DNA of 64,000 bases from CAVRXQ01 sp963838845. GTDB taxonomy: Bacteria > Actinomycetota > Acidimicrobiia > Acidimicrobiales > Bog-793. The DNA is taken from NCBI GenBank assembly GCA_963838845.1, contig CAWISR010000003.1, positions 1 to 64,000 on the forward strand, given 5' to 3'. The translations under genes and the position numbers were made by a program. Below, piece after piece: positions 1 to 9,786 of this stretch (position 1 is its first letter; the number at the start of each line of letters is the position of its first letter). Under the pieces are notes generated by a model. That model worked only from the letters and a program-made list of their open reading frames with translations, did not search any database and was not told the DNA's origin.

Positions 1-27
1 TTTCGTACACCCGTTTCGGCCCAATCC

Positions 28-57
28 GTACAGCTGTTTCGGAGTTTTCGTACACCC
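28..57. repeat. IS21 left-end repeat; partner at 2590-2622
   Basis: The unit CCGTACAGCTGTTTCGGAG followed by TTTTCGTACA matches, in inverted orientation, the right-end unit at about 2590-2622 (CCGTACACCCAGTTCGGTG on the minus strand). IS21 ends characteristically carry multiple such transposase-binding repeats, and a further copy lies at 1-12. Confidence 0.6.
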
Positions 58-96
58 CTGAGGGAGCCGTCGCAGCCGCTGGCGTGAGGTAGGCGC

Positions 97-1679
97 TTGT
101 CGCAACGCTCCTCGGACCGTCGTGTCCGAGGAGCGAGCGTGCCAAGACCCCGCGTTTCCATGCGCAAGATCCGAGATGTCATCCGGCTGTCCCTTGGCGA
201 GGGGTTGAGCCTCCGCCAGGTCGGGCTGTCGCTCGACCTTCCCTTCACGACCGTCGGCGATCACGTGCGTCGCGCCGTCGCGGCCGGGCTCTCTGGCCGC
301 TGCCCGAAGGTCTTTCCGACGCCGACCTCGAGCAACTGCTGTTCCCGCCGCCAGCGCCCTCGAACGTCGCCCGGCCGATGCCCGACTTCGCCTACGTCCA
401 CCGGGAGCTGCGCAAAAAGGGTGTGACCCTCGAGCTGTTGTGGATCGAGTACCGCGAGGCCCACCCCGACGGCTACGGCTACACCCAGTTCGTCCACCAC
501 TACCGGGCCTTCAAGGCGAGCGTCGACGTCGTCATGCGCCAGCACCACCGCGCCGGCGAGAAGCTCTTCGTCGACTTCCCCGGCATGAGGATCCCGATCT
601 ACGACCCCCGCACCGGGAAGGTTTCTTTCTCTGCCGAGCTGTTCGTCGCCGTCTCGGGCGCCTCGAGCTACCTCTACGCGGAGGCGCTCCGCTCCCAGGA
701 GCTCTTGTACTGGATCGAGGCCCACGTCCACGCCTTCGAGGCGATGGGGGGCTCACACGAGATCGTCGTCTGCGACAACCTCCGCTCGGGGGTGACGCGT
801 CCCCACCGCTACGAGCCGGACGTCAACGCCACCTACCAGGAGATGGCCGCCCACTACGGGGTCGCCGTCATCCCGACGCGCACCTACAAGCCCCGCGACA
901 AGGCGAAGGTCGAAGCCGCCGTGCTGCTCTCGGAGCGCTGGATCATCGCCCGACTCCGCCACCGCCGCTTCGCCTCCCTCGCACAGGCGAACGCGGCGAT
1001 CCGAGAGTGCGTCGCCGAGATCAACGACCGGCCGTTCAAGAAGATGGACGGCTCGCGAAAAGAGCTGTTTGTTTCGCTCGACCGCCCGGCGCTGCGGCCG
1101 CTTCCAGCGACGCGCTATGAGTTCGCCGCCTTCAAGCGGGCCAAGGTCAACATCGACTACCACGTCGAGCTCGACCGGCACTACTACTCCGTTCCCTATC
1201 AACTGGTCGGCAAGCTCGTCGAGCTGCGCTGCACCGCGAAGACCGTCGAGGTCCTTTTCAGCGCGAAGCGCGTTGCCTCGTGGCCGAGATCCGCCGTGCG
1301 CGGCGGCTACTCGACGAACCCCGAGCACATGCCCGAGTCGCACCGGCGCTACGCGAAGTGGACGCCTTCTCGGATCATCTCGTGGTCAAAAGCCACAGGG
1401 CCGCAGACCGCCGAGCTCGTCGCCGCCATCTTGGCGTCGCGCCCCCATCCCGAGCAGGGGTTCCGATCGGCCTTGGGCATCATCCGCTTGGGTGAGCGTC
1501 ACGGCACCTTTCGCTTGGAAAAGGCGTGCGAACGAGCGCTCCACCTGCGTGCCTACTCCTATCGCTCGGTCGCCTCGATCCTCGAGCATCACCTCGACGA
1601 ACGACCGCTCGCGGATCGACAAGTCCTGCCACTGCATCCCCACCACCACAACCTGCGCGGCGCCACCTACTACCGCTGA
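97..1679 (+). pseudogene. istA: IS21 transposase IstA, frameshifted
   Basis: IstA is the DDE transposase of IS21 elements. The first part (from 97) carries a helix-turn-helix (RDVIRLSLGEGLSLRQVGLS). The main part (in frame from before 378 to the TGA at 1679) carries the rve-type catalytic core with Asp in VDFPGMRIPIYD, Asp in CDNLRSG and Glu in KAKVEAAV. The two parts are in different frames. The sequence ctctctgg at 289-296 reads sensibly as Leu-Ser-Trp-Pro-Leu-Pro only if one T is restored near 292-294. This is either a one-base loss that inactivates the gene or a programmed -1 shift. The rest is uninterrupted, so the lesion is recent or is a sequencing error. Confidence 0.85.
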
Positions 1680-1697
1680 CGAAAGAAAGGAACCAGA

Positions 1698-2450
1698 GTG
1701 CTCCAGAACACCACGATCGAAGGGCTGAGAAAGCTCCGGCTGCCGGCGATGGCCCAAGGCGTCCAAGAACAGCGCGAGCAGCCCGGTTACCAAGAGCTCA
1801 GCTTCGAGGACCGACTCGGCCTCTTGGTCGACAAGGAGCTCTGTGCCCGCGACAACCGCCGGCTCGAGCGCCTGTTGAAGGCGGCGAAGCTGAAGCTCCC
1901 GGCGATGGTCGAGGACCTCGACTATCAAAGGCCCCGCGGGCTCGTCCGCCGCGAGATCCTCGAGCTCGCCGAGTGCCATTGGGTCACCACACACCAGTCG
2001 CTTTTGATCGTCGGGCCGACAGGGGTCGGAAAGACCTACCTCGCCTGCGCGCTCGCGCATGCGGCGATCCGACGCGGGCACTCCGCGCTCTACGTGCGCG
2101 CCCCGCGACTGTTCGACGAGCTTTCGATCGCGAGGGCCGACGGCCGGCTCGTCCGTCTCATGTCGAGCCTCGCAAGGACAGAGATCCTCGTCGTCGACGA
2201 CTTCTTGATCCGCTCGTTGAGCGCCGACCAGGCCGCCGACTTGCTCGAGGTGATCGAGGACCGCGCCCAGCTGCGTTCGACCATCCTCGCGAGCCAGCTC
2301 CCGGTCACGAACTGGCACGAGGCCCTCGGAGACCCGACGATCGCCGATGCCGTCATGGACCGTCTGCTCGAAGGGGCGAACCGCGTCGAGATCACCGGTG
2401 ACTCCATGCGTCGTTCCGACGCGCCGACCGCCGCGAAGAAGCCCAAGTGA
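1698..2450 (+). CDS. istB: IS21 transposition helper ATPase IstB
   Basis: IstB is the AAA+ ATPase that assists IstA in target selection. The 250-residue protein has the Walker A motif GPTGVGKT at about residue 100 and a Walker B-like stretch ILVVDDFLI at about 162, followed by the sensor-like segment TILASQLPVTNWHEAL. It starts with GTG after GAAAGGAACC, 18 nt behind the istA stop, and has normal family length. It appears intact although its partner istA is frameshifted. Confidence 0.93.
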   Translation: MLQNTTIEGLRKLRLPAMAQGVQEQREQPGYQELSFEDRLGLLVDKELCARDNRRLERLLKAAKLKLPAMVEDLDYQRPRGLVRREILELAECHWVTTHQSLLIVGPTGVGKTYLACALAHAAIRRGHSALYVRAPRLFDELSIARADGRLVRLMSSLARTEILVVDDFLIRSLSADQAADLLEVIEDRAQLRSTILASQLPVTNWHEALGDPTIADAVMDRLLEGANRVEITGDSMRRSDAPTAAKKPK

Positions 2451-2564
2451 CCAGGTCGATCGCGACATCGCGAGCCGAGCATTCGACCACCGCGTGCGTT
2501 CAAAGAAGAATGGCGAATACCGAACTCGGAGGAGGTGAGCTTCGGGGTTAACGCACTCCGTCGG

Positions 2565-2588
2565 CCGCTACGCGGCCTCCGACGGGGA
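2565..2588. terminator. Hairpin behind istB, possible terminator
   Basis: The arms CCGTCGGCCGC and GCGGCCTCCGACGG can pair around the loop TAC with small bulges, just inside the IS right end. There is no U-tract, so it may be a structural end signal of the IS and not an intrinsic terminator. Confidence 0.35.
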
Positions 2589-2610
2589 CTGTTCGAAAAC
2601 ACCGAACTGG

Positions 2611-4569
2611 GTGTACGGAATCAGCGAAATGCGCAGTCTCGTATTCAGCACCTACCAGAGCTCACCAATCGTCACCGAAGCCCAGTCAGTCGGGTCCATC
2701 GAGGAGTTCGACCTCGTTGTGGCCGACGAAGCCCACCGCACTGCCAGCAAGCTCGACTCCGCCTTTGCCACGGTCCTCCAGACGGAGGCAATCCGTGCGA
2801 GGAAACGACTCTTTACGACGGCCACGCCGCGCAACTACAGCCGCAAGTCCAAGACGGCTGACATCGTCGTGGCATCGATGGACAACGAGGCTTTGTTCGG
2901 CCCGGTCTTACACCGTCACACATTCGCCCAAGCAATCAATGAGCACCACCTCAGCGACTACAAGGTCATCGCCATGGAGGTATCTGAAGCCGAAGTGGCG
3001 AGGCTCGTCTCTAGGGGCGACATCCTCGAGACATCAACCGGACTCGCGATGGAGGCAGGAGAGTTGGTGACCCACATCGCCCTGGCGAAGGCGATGACGG
3101 CGTACGGCTTGCGGAGTGTTGTCACCTACCACCACACCATTGCCCGGGCCGAAGCATTCGCCTCATCGTTCCCCTCCGTTTGCGCATGGCTGCCTCCCAG
3201 TCAGCGTCCTGACGGGCCCTTGACCGCAACCCACGTCTCCGGCGCCATGTCTTCGGCAGAGCGGCACGCACGCACATCTGCACTGGAGCGGGCGACAGAG
3301 CAGCATCGCGTTGTTGTCTCGAACTCACGCTGTCTCACTGAAGGGATCGACGTCCCCACCCTCGATGCGGTCGTCTTCTGTGATCCCAAGCAGTCCGAGA
3401 TCGACATAACCCAGGCCGTTGGGCGAATCCTCCGTAAACACGAAGGCAAGGAAGTTGGCGTCGTCTTGATCCCTGTCGTCATCCACGACATGGACGGCCG
3501 GTCACCAGACGAGCTGGTTGGTGATGACTGGAAGACCGTCGGACGGGTTCTCCTTGCTCTGCGCTCACATGACGACGAGCGACTCGGCCGCGGCTTGGAC
3601 GCGAGCGGCCGCGCTCAGGGGCACGACAGCAGGGCACCGGACTCTGAGATTGAGAAGTTTCTGGCCGAGCACTTCGAGGTGGCATCGGCGCGCCTTGGAT
3701 GCTCCGCCGGATCCGACGCTGACTTCGCAGAGTGGACACAGGTCGACGAGAGCTTTGCTGACGCCCTCCAGCTGCGTGCGTTTGGTGAAGCGGCGGGGTG
3801 GTTCTGGGGCACCCTTGGGCGACTCGAGGCCTGGGTGGAACACCAGGGCCGCTTCCCGAAACAAGCGGTGAGCGAACAGGTGGAATGCGATCTTGCCGAC
3901 TGGGCCGCTAGTCGTCGTCAGGACTACAAGAAAGGGCGGTTGTCCCGGGAACAGGTCGAGGTACTGGCAGCCATCCCAGGGTGGTGGTGGGAAGACCGTC
4001 GATGGACGTGGGATGAATCGTGCGACGCCCTCGCGCAGTTTGTCGGAACGCGCGGGCGGCTCCCTTCGATGTCCAGTCCCGACGACTACGAGCGCCGCCT
4101 CTGCAAGTGGGGGGACAAGCAGAGATGGAGCCACAAGTGCAGGGAGCGACTGCTCCCTGCACAGATTGAGCAGCTCAACGAGATCCCGGGGTTCTGGCGT
4201 GAGCGTCAGACGCCTTGGGCGACGCGTCGCGACGCCTTGGTTGGCTTCGTATCTGCTCACGGCAGACTTCCGGGATTGCGCGCCGACGATGAAGAGGAGA
4301 GAAGACTCGGCCTTTGGTGCCGCACGCAACGATCACGACGGAAGAAGGGGAAACTCGGCACGGACCAAATCGCCATGCTCGAGGCGGTACCCAACTGGTA
4401 CTGGCAGCGCCTTAGCGCTGGGTGGGCGTGTGCAACGAGCTCGACCAACTTCGCCGCGTCCTCGAGCTGCATGAGCGGGCTCGCGCCCCCCTTGGCCGAG
4501 GAGATGGCCTCGCCGGAGCGACGCTCCGCTCAGGCGAGGCGGCGTGAGGAACGGGAATTAACCCGGTAA
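2611..4569 (+). pseudogene. DEAH helicase with helicase-associated repeats, 5' truncated by IS21
   Basis: This is the C-terminal two thirds of a superfamily 2 helicase. Visible are the DEAH box (VVADEAHRT, about 40 residues from the left edge), motif III-like TATPRNYS, and motif V/VI regions (CLTEGIDVPTLDAVVF and QAVGRILR). Then come three helicase-associated (HA) repeats, each with a tryptophan-rich core such as IPGWWWEDRRWTWDE. Walker A is missing: its part of the gene must lie left of the IS21 element. After NWYWQRLSA the frame becomes low-complexity, whereas the +1 frame continues plausibly (GVCNELDQLRRVLELHERA), so a second lesion near 4420 is likely. HA-type helicases are common in actinobacterial defence or recombination islands. 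Confidence 0.8.
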
Positions 4570-4630
4570 ATAAGCTGGTAAGTAGGCTGGCAGGGAGGTG
4601 GGTAAGCCTGCTATCCTGACGATCAGTTTT

Positions 4631-4650
4631 AGAAGTTCGTTGAGAAGTTC
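4631..4650. promoter_or_regulatory. Direct repeat upstream of the Xre/RES pair
   Basis: Two copies of AGAAGTTC occur at 4631-4638 and 4643-4650, one helical turn apart, about 30 nt before the antitoxin start. Antitoxins of this class bind repeats in their own promoter, so this is a reasonable operator candidate. Confidence 0.4.
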
Positions 4651-4678
4651 ACTAGTGCGTCCTGATGGGGTGATTGTG

Positions 4679-5065
4679 ATGACCGTCAACACGAAGGCCC
4701 GGCGTGCCCACGAGCACGCACACAGGGAGGCAGTGAGTCTTGACATCGCCGAAGTCGCCGAGTTCCTCCAGGAGAACCTCGGACAACGCGTCACGGCCAT
4801 GCTCGCCGGTGTTTCCGACCCGGGAAGCGTGGGGCGTTGGGCCAAGAGGGAGAACCGGCCCCAGCCCGCGATCGATCGCCGACTCCGCGAGGGGTACGGG
4901 ATCTTCCAGCTCATCCAGTCTGTCGAGTCCCCCCACACCGTCAGGGCGTGGTTCATCGGTCTCAACCCGCAGCTCGACGACGACGAGTCCCCCGTCGAAG
5001 CCATCGCCGCCAACCACTTCCGGGAGGTCCTCGCCGCGGCCCGAGCATTTGTCGCCGGAGGCTGA
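4679..5065 (+). CDS. Xre/MbcA/ParS-family antitoxin (DUF2384)
   Basis: The product is the likely antitoxin of a RES-type toxin-antitoxin pair. The C-terminal segment SVESPHTVRAWFIGLNPQLD and the following SPVEAI belong to the toxin-binding domain of this family, which normally occludes the RES active site. The N-terminal half (LDIAEVAEFLQENLGQRVTA) looks like its DNA-binding region. I prefer the ATG at 4679 because it follows a GTG-rich leader and gives the family length of about 128 residues. A longer in-frame version could begin at 4598. The 3' end overlaps the toxin gene by 17 nt. Confidence 0.85.
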   Translation: MTVNTKARRAHEHAHREAVSLDIAEVAEFLQENLGQRVTAMLAGVSDPGSVGRWAKRENRPQPAIDRRLREGYGIFQLIQSVESPHTVRAWFIGLNPQLDDDESPVEAIAANHFREVLAAARAFVAGG

Positions 5066-5744
5066 GCCGCACTTCCACTTTGCCAACCCACCGGCTGGCG
5101 GGTTCTGGCGGGTCGCTCGTGCCGACGACCCCCTGCTCCCGAGCTACCTCGATCCCGATGACGAGGATCTCGCGAACGGCGGCAACCGCTTCGATTCGAC
5201 CGGATACGGGACCGTCTATTTCGCGACTGGTCTCGCCGGCTGCTTCGCAGAGACGCTCGCTCGGTACCGAGTGAAGGCGTCGATCCGTGCAGTGCTCGAG
5301 AACGACGGCGATTGGTTGAGCCGGGGCTTCATGCCGCCCGGGAGCGTGCCCGCCGACTGGCGGCATAGGCGGCTCGCCGTTCGCACTCTCGCCGGCGACG
5401 GCGCACGCTTTCTCGACGCCGAAGCGCCCGAGACGCACGTCGTCCTGACAAGCGAGCTCGCAGAAGAACTCGCCGAGCTCGGCTACGACTATCTCGACGT
5501 CGGCATCGTCCGAGGACGGGATCGAAGAGTTACGCGATTGATCGCCGAGTGGGCGTTCACTGCACGCGAAACGTCGGGCGAGCCGGCCTTTGCGGGTGTC
5601 CGCTATATGTCACGACACGGCAACTTCGAATGCTGGGCTGTGTTCGACCGAGCATCGATCACCGAGCTCGAGCGGAGAGCGATCACGCTCGGTATGACCG
5701 GGTTTCGGGAAACAGCAAAGCGCTTCGGGCTGACGGTTTACTGA
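5049..5744 (+). CDS. RES-domain toxin (NAD-degrading family)
   Basis: RES toxins degrade NAD+. The segments FWRVARADDPLLPS, GNRFDSTGYGTVYFA and LAGCFAETLARYR match the RES core, with the Arg near the start, the Tyr of the GTVYFA block and the Glu of CFAETL as the expected active-site residues. No ATG or GTG is available near the start of the homology, so TTG at 5049 inside the end of the antitoxin gene is the likely initiator, giving 231 residues. The overlap couples its translation to the antitoxin. The gene looks intact. Confidence 0.85.
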   Translation: MSPEAEPHFHFANPPAGGFWRVARADDPLLPSYLDPDDEDLANGGNRFDSTGYGTVYFATGLAGCFAETLARYRVKASIRAVLENDGDWLSRGFMPPGSVPADWRHRRLAVRTLAGDGARFLDAEAPETHVVLTSELAEELAELGYDYLDVGIVRGRDRRVTRLIAEWAFTARETSGEPAFAGVRYMSRHGNFECWAVFDRASITELERRAITLGMTGFRETAKRFGLTVY

Positions 5745-5768
5745 GCCGAACCGACACCACACCGACCG

Positions 5769-6437
5769 TCACCCCTTCCACGGCAAAGCTGCCATCAGCC
5801 TCGCAGCCATCTCGTCTCGCCGCTGAGCGTCGACAATCTGATGTGACTTGAGCAGCTCGACGAGCTTCGACGGCCACGCGACCGTCACGTCGCCGAACAC
5901 CAATGGCTTCGCGAACCACGGCCACTCCGCTCCGACGACGCAGAGCGCCGGCCTGATCGTGACGGCCGGCACGCTGTCCCCGAGCGCCTTCATGACGGCC
6001 TTTGTTTGCCAGCCCATCCCGTCGATGTACTTCGAGCGGTCGCGGCCACCGACGCGGAGGTGTTCGGATCCGCTGAAGAACCCGCCGACGTGGCGAGTCC
6101 CGACTGTCCCCGACCACGCCTTCGCGTCGATGACCCAGATGACGGAGTCGCCGACAGCGATGTGGTCGATGTTGCCTCGAGTCCCAGGCACGGCCCGGTC
6201 GTGTAGGAGCACGTACCGGTCTCCCACCGCCTCCTCGAGGATCCCGGCGACCCGGGCTTCCCCGTCGGCGCCCTTGGCCCACGCCCGAGTTGTTTGCGGT
6301 TCGACGGAGAGGCGTTTCGCCAGCCCGGCGAACCGGCCCCAGTCGCGTTCGAGCTGGAGCTCTCGCTTCGCCCGGCGCCGCTCGTACTCCCGACGGGCCG
6401 ACGAGCCGGCGGGGCCGGCGTCCAGCGGGTTGGCCAC
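5769..6437 (-). CDS. NERD-domain protein (nuclease-related)
   Basis: The 222-residue protein has a NERD domain: GADGEARVAGILEEAV near residue 60, then RGNIDHIAVGDSVIWVIDAK, where Asp and the D-x-K pair are the predicted nuclease-like active site. A charged N-terminal region (REYERRRAKRELQLERDW) comes before it. No membrane segment is visible. It starts with GTG at 6437, head to head with the PLD-like gene over a 75-nt gap that could hold both promoters. NERD proteins are often found in defence islands; a specific role is not shown here. Confidence 0.8.
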   Translation of the reverse strand: MANPLDAGPAGSSARREYERRRAKRELQLERDWGRFAGLAKRLSVEPQTTRAWAKGADGEARVAGILEEAVGDRYVLLHDRAVPGTRGNIDHIAVGDSVIWVIDAKAWSGTVGTRHVGGFFSGSEHLRVGGRDRSKYIDGMGWQTKAVMKALGDSVPAVTIRPALCVVGAEWPWFAKPLVFGDVTVAWPSKLVELLKSHQIVDAQRRDEMAARLMAALPWKG

Positions 6438-6512
6438 CTACGTCTAACGACACACACGGCGAGAGGTTTGAATGGACGGGCGACCGGACGACGTCGTGGC
6501 AATCTTTGGGAA

Positions 6513-7385
6513 GTGCCAGATCCCACGACGCCCAGGCGACTTTTCTCAGCTGAGTTCGACGATGAGTTCGCCGTCGGCGTCGAGCCGGGAAACAATGCTT
6601 ACTTCGGGACGAACGTTCTTCAGGGATTGATCGATGGAATCGACGACTTCATCCGCGAGCGCCAACTGAGGTGGAAGCGGTTCCGATCGCTGGGACCTGT
6701 TCTTTTGGGATCAGCGATGTGGATAAACGATGAGGTTCTAATCGACAAGCTCGCTGAACTCTCCGCTGCATGCGTAGTTGTCCAAAAGCAAGGGCGGAAC
6801 CCTCGAGAGCTCCGAAATCTGCAGCCATTGGCGGCTCTGAATGAACGGACTCCCGGCATCCCAGTTCGGGCATTCGCCGAGCTAACCGAGCTCGCCCCAA
6901 CAGTCGACGGCAAATCGGCGATCGTCGGTCCATACCCATCGACTGACGATTCCGTCATCCCGACGATTCGGACAATGGGGTTCCGACGGCTTCGAGGTCC
7001 GCTAGAGAGCAACCCTCCCATAGTTCACGCGAAGCTGGCACTCCTTGGAGAAATGTGGTGGCACGACGAAGGTCCTCTAGGTCACATCGACGATGTAATC
7101 GGCTTTCGCGCTCATCGGCTCTGGATCTCCTCGGCGAACTTCACGAGTTCGTCTCGACGCAGCCTGGAGTTTGGGTTCTGGACCGAAGATCCCGGTCTTC
7201 TCAGCGGCGCCCAGCGATTCCTAATCAAACTGATGCGCTCCTCCGAGAGCGTTGACCCCGATTCGGACTCCTTTGACCCCGAATTCGCGGAGGTCGAATA
7301 CGACAACGACGCCTTTGCTGAAGTCTGGGCCGCAATGCACGAGGATTCGGATTGGGACGACGACGACCCAGACGAGGAGGGCTGA
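6513..7385 (+). CDS. Phospholipase D-like protein
   Basis: The 290-residue product has a single clear PLD-type half-motif near the C-terminus: PIVHAKLALLG followed by LWISSANFTSSSRRSLEFGF, i.e. H-x-K-x(n)-S-S-A-N. This arrangement is typical of PLD-superfamily nucleases that work as dimers. The C-terminal tail is strongly acidic (EDSDWDDDDPDEEG). I chose GTG at 6513, preceded by TTGGGA, because homology-like sequence begins soon after it. It converges with the SMC-like ATPase gene, with only 12 nt between the stops. Substrate unknown. Confidence 0.75.
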   Translation: MPDPTTPRRLFSAEFDDEFAVGVEPGNNAYFGTNVLQGLIDGIDDFIRERQLRWKRFRSLGPVLLGSAMWINDEVLIDKLAELSAACVVVQKQGRNPRELRNLQPLAALNERTPGIPVRAFAELTELAPTVDGKSAIVGPYPSTDDSVIPTIRTMGFRRLRGPLESNPPIVHAKLALLGEMWWHDEGPLGHIDDVIGFRAHRLWISSANFTSSSRRSLEFGFWTEDPGLLSGAQRFLIKLMRSSESVDPDSDSFDPEFAEVEYDNDAFAEVWAAMHEDSDWDDDDPDEEG

Positions 7386-7397
7386 GTACTGAAGCCT

Positions 7398-9149
7398 TTA
7401 GCTGTCGTACTTGCGCACGCGCTCGAACCACCCTTGAACCAACGCCAGCTCGCGCTCCAACGCGTCGATGTCGGGAGCGACATAGTTGACTTCAGGGCTT
7501 TTGTCGTGTCGCCGCAGCCACAGAGAACATCGCGAGTAGCTCTGCTGGAACGCCTCGTTATCAGCCTCCGTGATCCGGGCAAGGATTCGGAACTGCCTTG
7601 GTCGGACTTCCGACGTGCTGCGGTCGACAATCTTGTTCGCGATCTCGAGACTGATTATGCGCTCCCAAGTCTCGGAGAGGCTGCCAGCCCAATCCGCGAC
7701 TTCCTTCTCGTACCGTTGAGAGTCCCAGTCCTTCGATTCCCTCGTTAGCCGACCTAACTCAGCTCCAAGCTGATGCAATCTCGAGGGCACGTCGCGCGCT
7801 TTCCAAGGATGTATGTCGAGGCACACGCCAATCGATCCGTCGCTCCGCTTCTCGACGGACCGCTCCGTGAAGGGCACGTGGGCCGCCTCGGCAGCCTTTC
7901 GAAGGTCGCCTACGAACGTGAGGTCGTGCGAGAAGACGACGACCGGCTGTCTCCTGCCGAATTCGGCCAACTGCTCGGCTACCAGACTCCGCCGAATGTG
8001 ATCGAGTGAGGTTACGGGGTCGTCCAGCACCATTGTTGAATGGGTCTCCTCGAAGAACGCTTCCGTGAGGAAGCCCGCGATTCCTAGCGCAGTCTGCTCA
8101 CCCTCGCTCAAGACCTCGCGGACCTCAGCCTCCTGGGCGGCACCGAGGAATGCTGGACGATGGCGGAGTTGACCTTTTTGGCCCCCCGCATCCTTAAGTG
8201 TGACGCGCTCGAGTTTCAGCCGATCAGTCCGACGAGTGAATTGGTCCCGAATGACATCGGTAACATGGTCGCGAGCCAGCTCAATCGATCGCCGCGTGAT
8301 CCAGGTCGTGTCGGCTTCGTGGCGAACTGACTCAATACGCGCGCGCTCTCGAAGTCGCTGCACCTCGGCTTCGAGAGCGTCCTTGGCAGCTTGAAGAACT
8401 AGGCGGCCCTGCAAATCAAGCTGCTCGGCGACAAGCGTGGCGATCTGCTGTTCTGTGCCGTCGACGGTGACATTGAAGGACTGCGATGTCGTCTTCTCGG
8501 CCAGGGGCGTCAACACGCTGGAGATGTCCTCCGGCGTCGCGTCGAGTTCGAGGCCCTTCAGGTCATCGGTACTGGATAGTTGCTCTCGTCTTCGACCGAA
8601 GGTCGCGATCGCTGTACGAGCAGATGACACGTGCGTCGTAAATCTGGTTTGTAGCTCAGAAAGTGCGACCGCAATGGCTGGTGGGAGAGTGTCGACGGCC
8701 CGGACAGCATCGATCGTCATTCGCAGTCCAGCCTCCGCTGCTGATGCGCGTCGTTCTGTTTCGTCGGTCATGAACGCATGAAACCGGTGCAATCGAGCCA
8801 CAGCTTCAGGAGTCAGGAGCTGCTGACAGAGCGGACAGCGGGCCGAAGATTCATCTGACAGGAAGGACGTGCCGGGATGCACTTCTGTCTCAGCAAACAG
8901 GCGAGCCGCATCCCATAGAGCGCGCCAAGTGGCACTACCAACGCCTCCTACTGGATCGTCCGCAAACGACGAGGAAGAGGCAATCGTGGCAGCAGCTCTC
9001 GTGTCCGCTGCTAGTTGTGATCGTTGGATCAGACTCTCAGCAACACCATCTCCCAATGTTTGGTCAAGATGCGCGAGGTGTTCTGCCACGGTTTGGAGGC
9101 ATGATGCCGCCGACTTGAGAGCGACCCGCTCGCGGCGCTGCTCAGCAAC
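7398..9149 (-). pseudogene. SMC-like AAA_13/RloC-type ATPase, N-terminus lost
   Basis: The protein has a zinc-hook CPLC motif (residues 85-88 counted from the GTG at 9089), long helical stretches, and the C-terminal ABC/SMC signature LSEGEQTALGIAGFL followed by Walker B MVLDDPVTSLD and a switch-like VVVFSHD. This matches AAA_13 proteins such as the anticodon nuclease RloC. The Walker A half that should precede the zinc hook is absent: reading upstream, the frame continues as plausible coil (EQRRERVALKS) to a TAG near 9150 and then meets the DUF262 fragment on the other strand. The gene therefore appears 5'-truncated by a deletion or rearrangement near 9150. Confidence 0.75.
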
Positions 9150-9167
9150 CTACGTCGGAGCCGCTCA

Positions 9168-9602
9168 TCTCTGTTCTCACGGCCGACGGACTTCTCGGGA
9201 TCCCTAAATGATCGTGGTGGTCTGTTGGCCGCTTACGTCGCGTGCAAGAACCGAGGAATGAGGGATTTTTGGACGGGACAGAACATTGTCCTCCACAACG
9301 ACATCGATCGTCATCACATCCTGCCTCGTCGCCAGTTCCCCGATCTCATTCGACCGAGCGCAGACAAGGTTGCGAACATCGCGTTCATCACAAGTGACGT
9401 GAATCGCGATATTTCGTTCTCCGGGCCGGAGGTATACCTCGCCGAGATAAAGCCAGAGTTCCTCGAGAGCCAATGTGTCCCCCTCGATCCCGCGATCTGG
9501 CGCATCAAGCAAGCTGAAGCATTTTTCAACGCCCGGCGCAACCTACTTTCGGAGTCGTTCAATGACTACGTTCGTGGCGCGCTTGCTGGTCGCAAGCTCT
9601 AA
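9168..9602 (+). pseudogene. DUF262/DUF1524 (GmrSD-like) protein, C-terminal HNH fragment
   Basis: Only the C-terminal part of a DUF262-type protein is present. The segment DFSGSLNDRGGLLAAYVA, then RHHILPRRQF and later VNRDISF and NLLSESFNDYV, match the HNH-like nuclease module of GmrSD-type and related modification-dependent enzymes. The frame is open upstream to about 9120 but no start and no N-terminal domain are visible, and it abuts the truncated SMC-like gene. A first in-frame start is TTG at 9222-9224. Most likely a remnant. Confidence 0.75.
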
Positions 9603-9636
9603 GCAATGTGCGGCAGGCGCGTTTGCACCTTGCATC

Positions 9637-9756
9637 TTGCTGCGCCTCGATGCCGCACGGACACTGCGGACGAACGGCCAGTCCTACCGGCAAATCGCCG
9701 AGTCGCTCGGCGTAGGGGCCAGCACCATTAGGGAAAACCTGTCTAAAGCGGTGTGA
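9637..9756 (+). pseudogene. Serine recombinase remnant (C-terminal HTH only)
   Basis: The translated end LDAARTLRTNGQSYRQIAES and LGVGASTIRENLSKAV is the C-terminal Hin-type helix-turn-helix of a resolvase/invertase. It closely resembles the end of the intact recombinase at 35872-36432. The catalytic domain is missing. Confidence 0.65.
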
Positions 9757-9786
9757 CCGGCCGGGTCCTAGATCTGCTTGCCACCG

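Larger units (their letters stand above)
1..2633 (+). mobile_element. IS21-family insertion sequence, left tip outside window
   Basis: The stretch has the two-gene istA-istB layout of IS21 elements. Related end sequences lie at both sides: on the left around 28-57 and, inverted, on the right around 2590-2622, both built on CCGTACA and GTTTTCG blocks. More repeat units of the same kind run to position 1, so the left tip lies outside the window. On the right the element abuts a helicase gene that lacks its 5' half, which indicates insertion into that gene. The exact right boundary (2622-2633) and the target duplication cannot be fixed from the window alone. Confidence 0.8.

Noticed and set aside
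378..2401. Long overlapping frames opposite and beside istA and istB
   Set aside because: They are low-complexity Arg/Pro-rich shadows of the IS21 genes in high-GC DNA.
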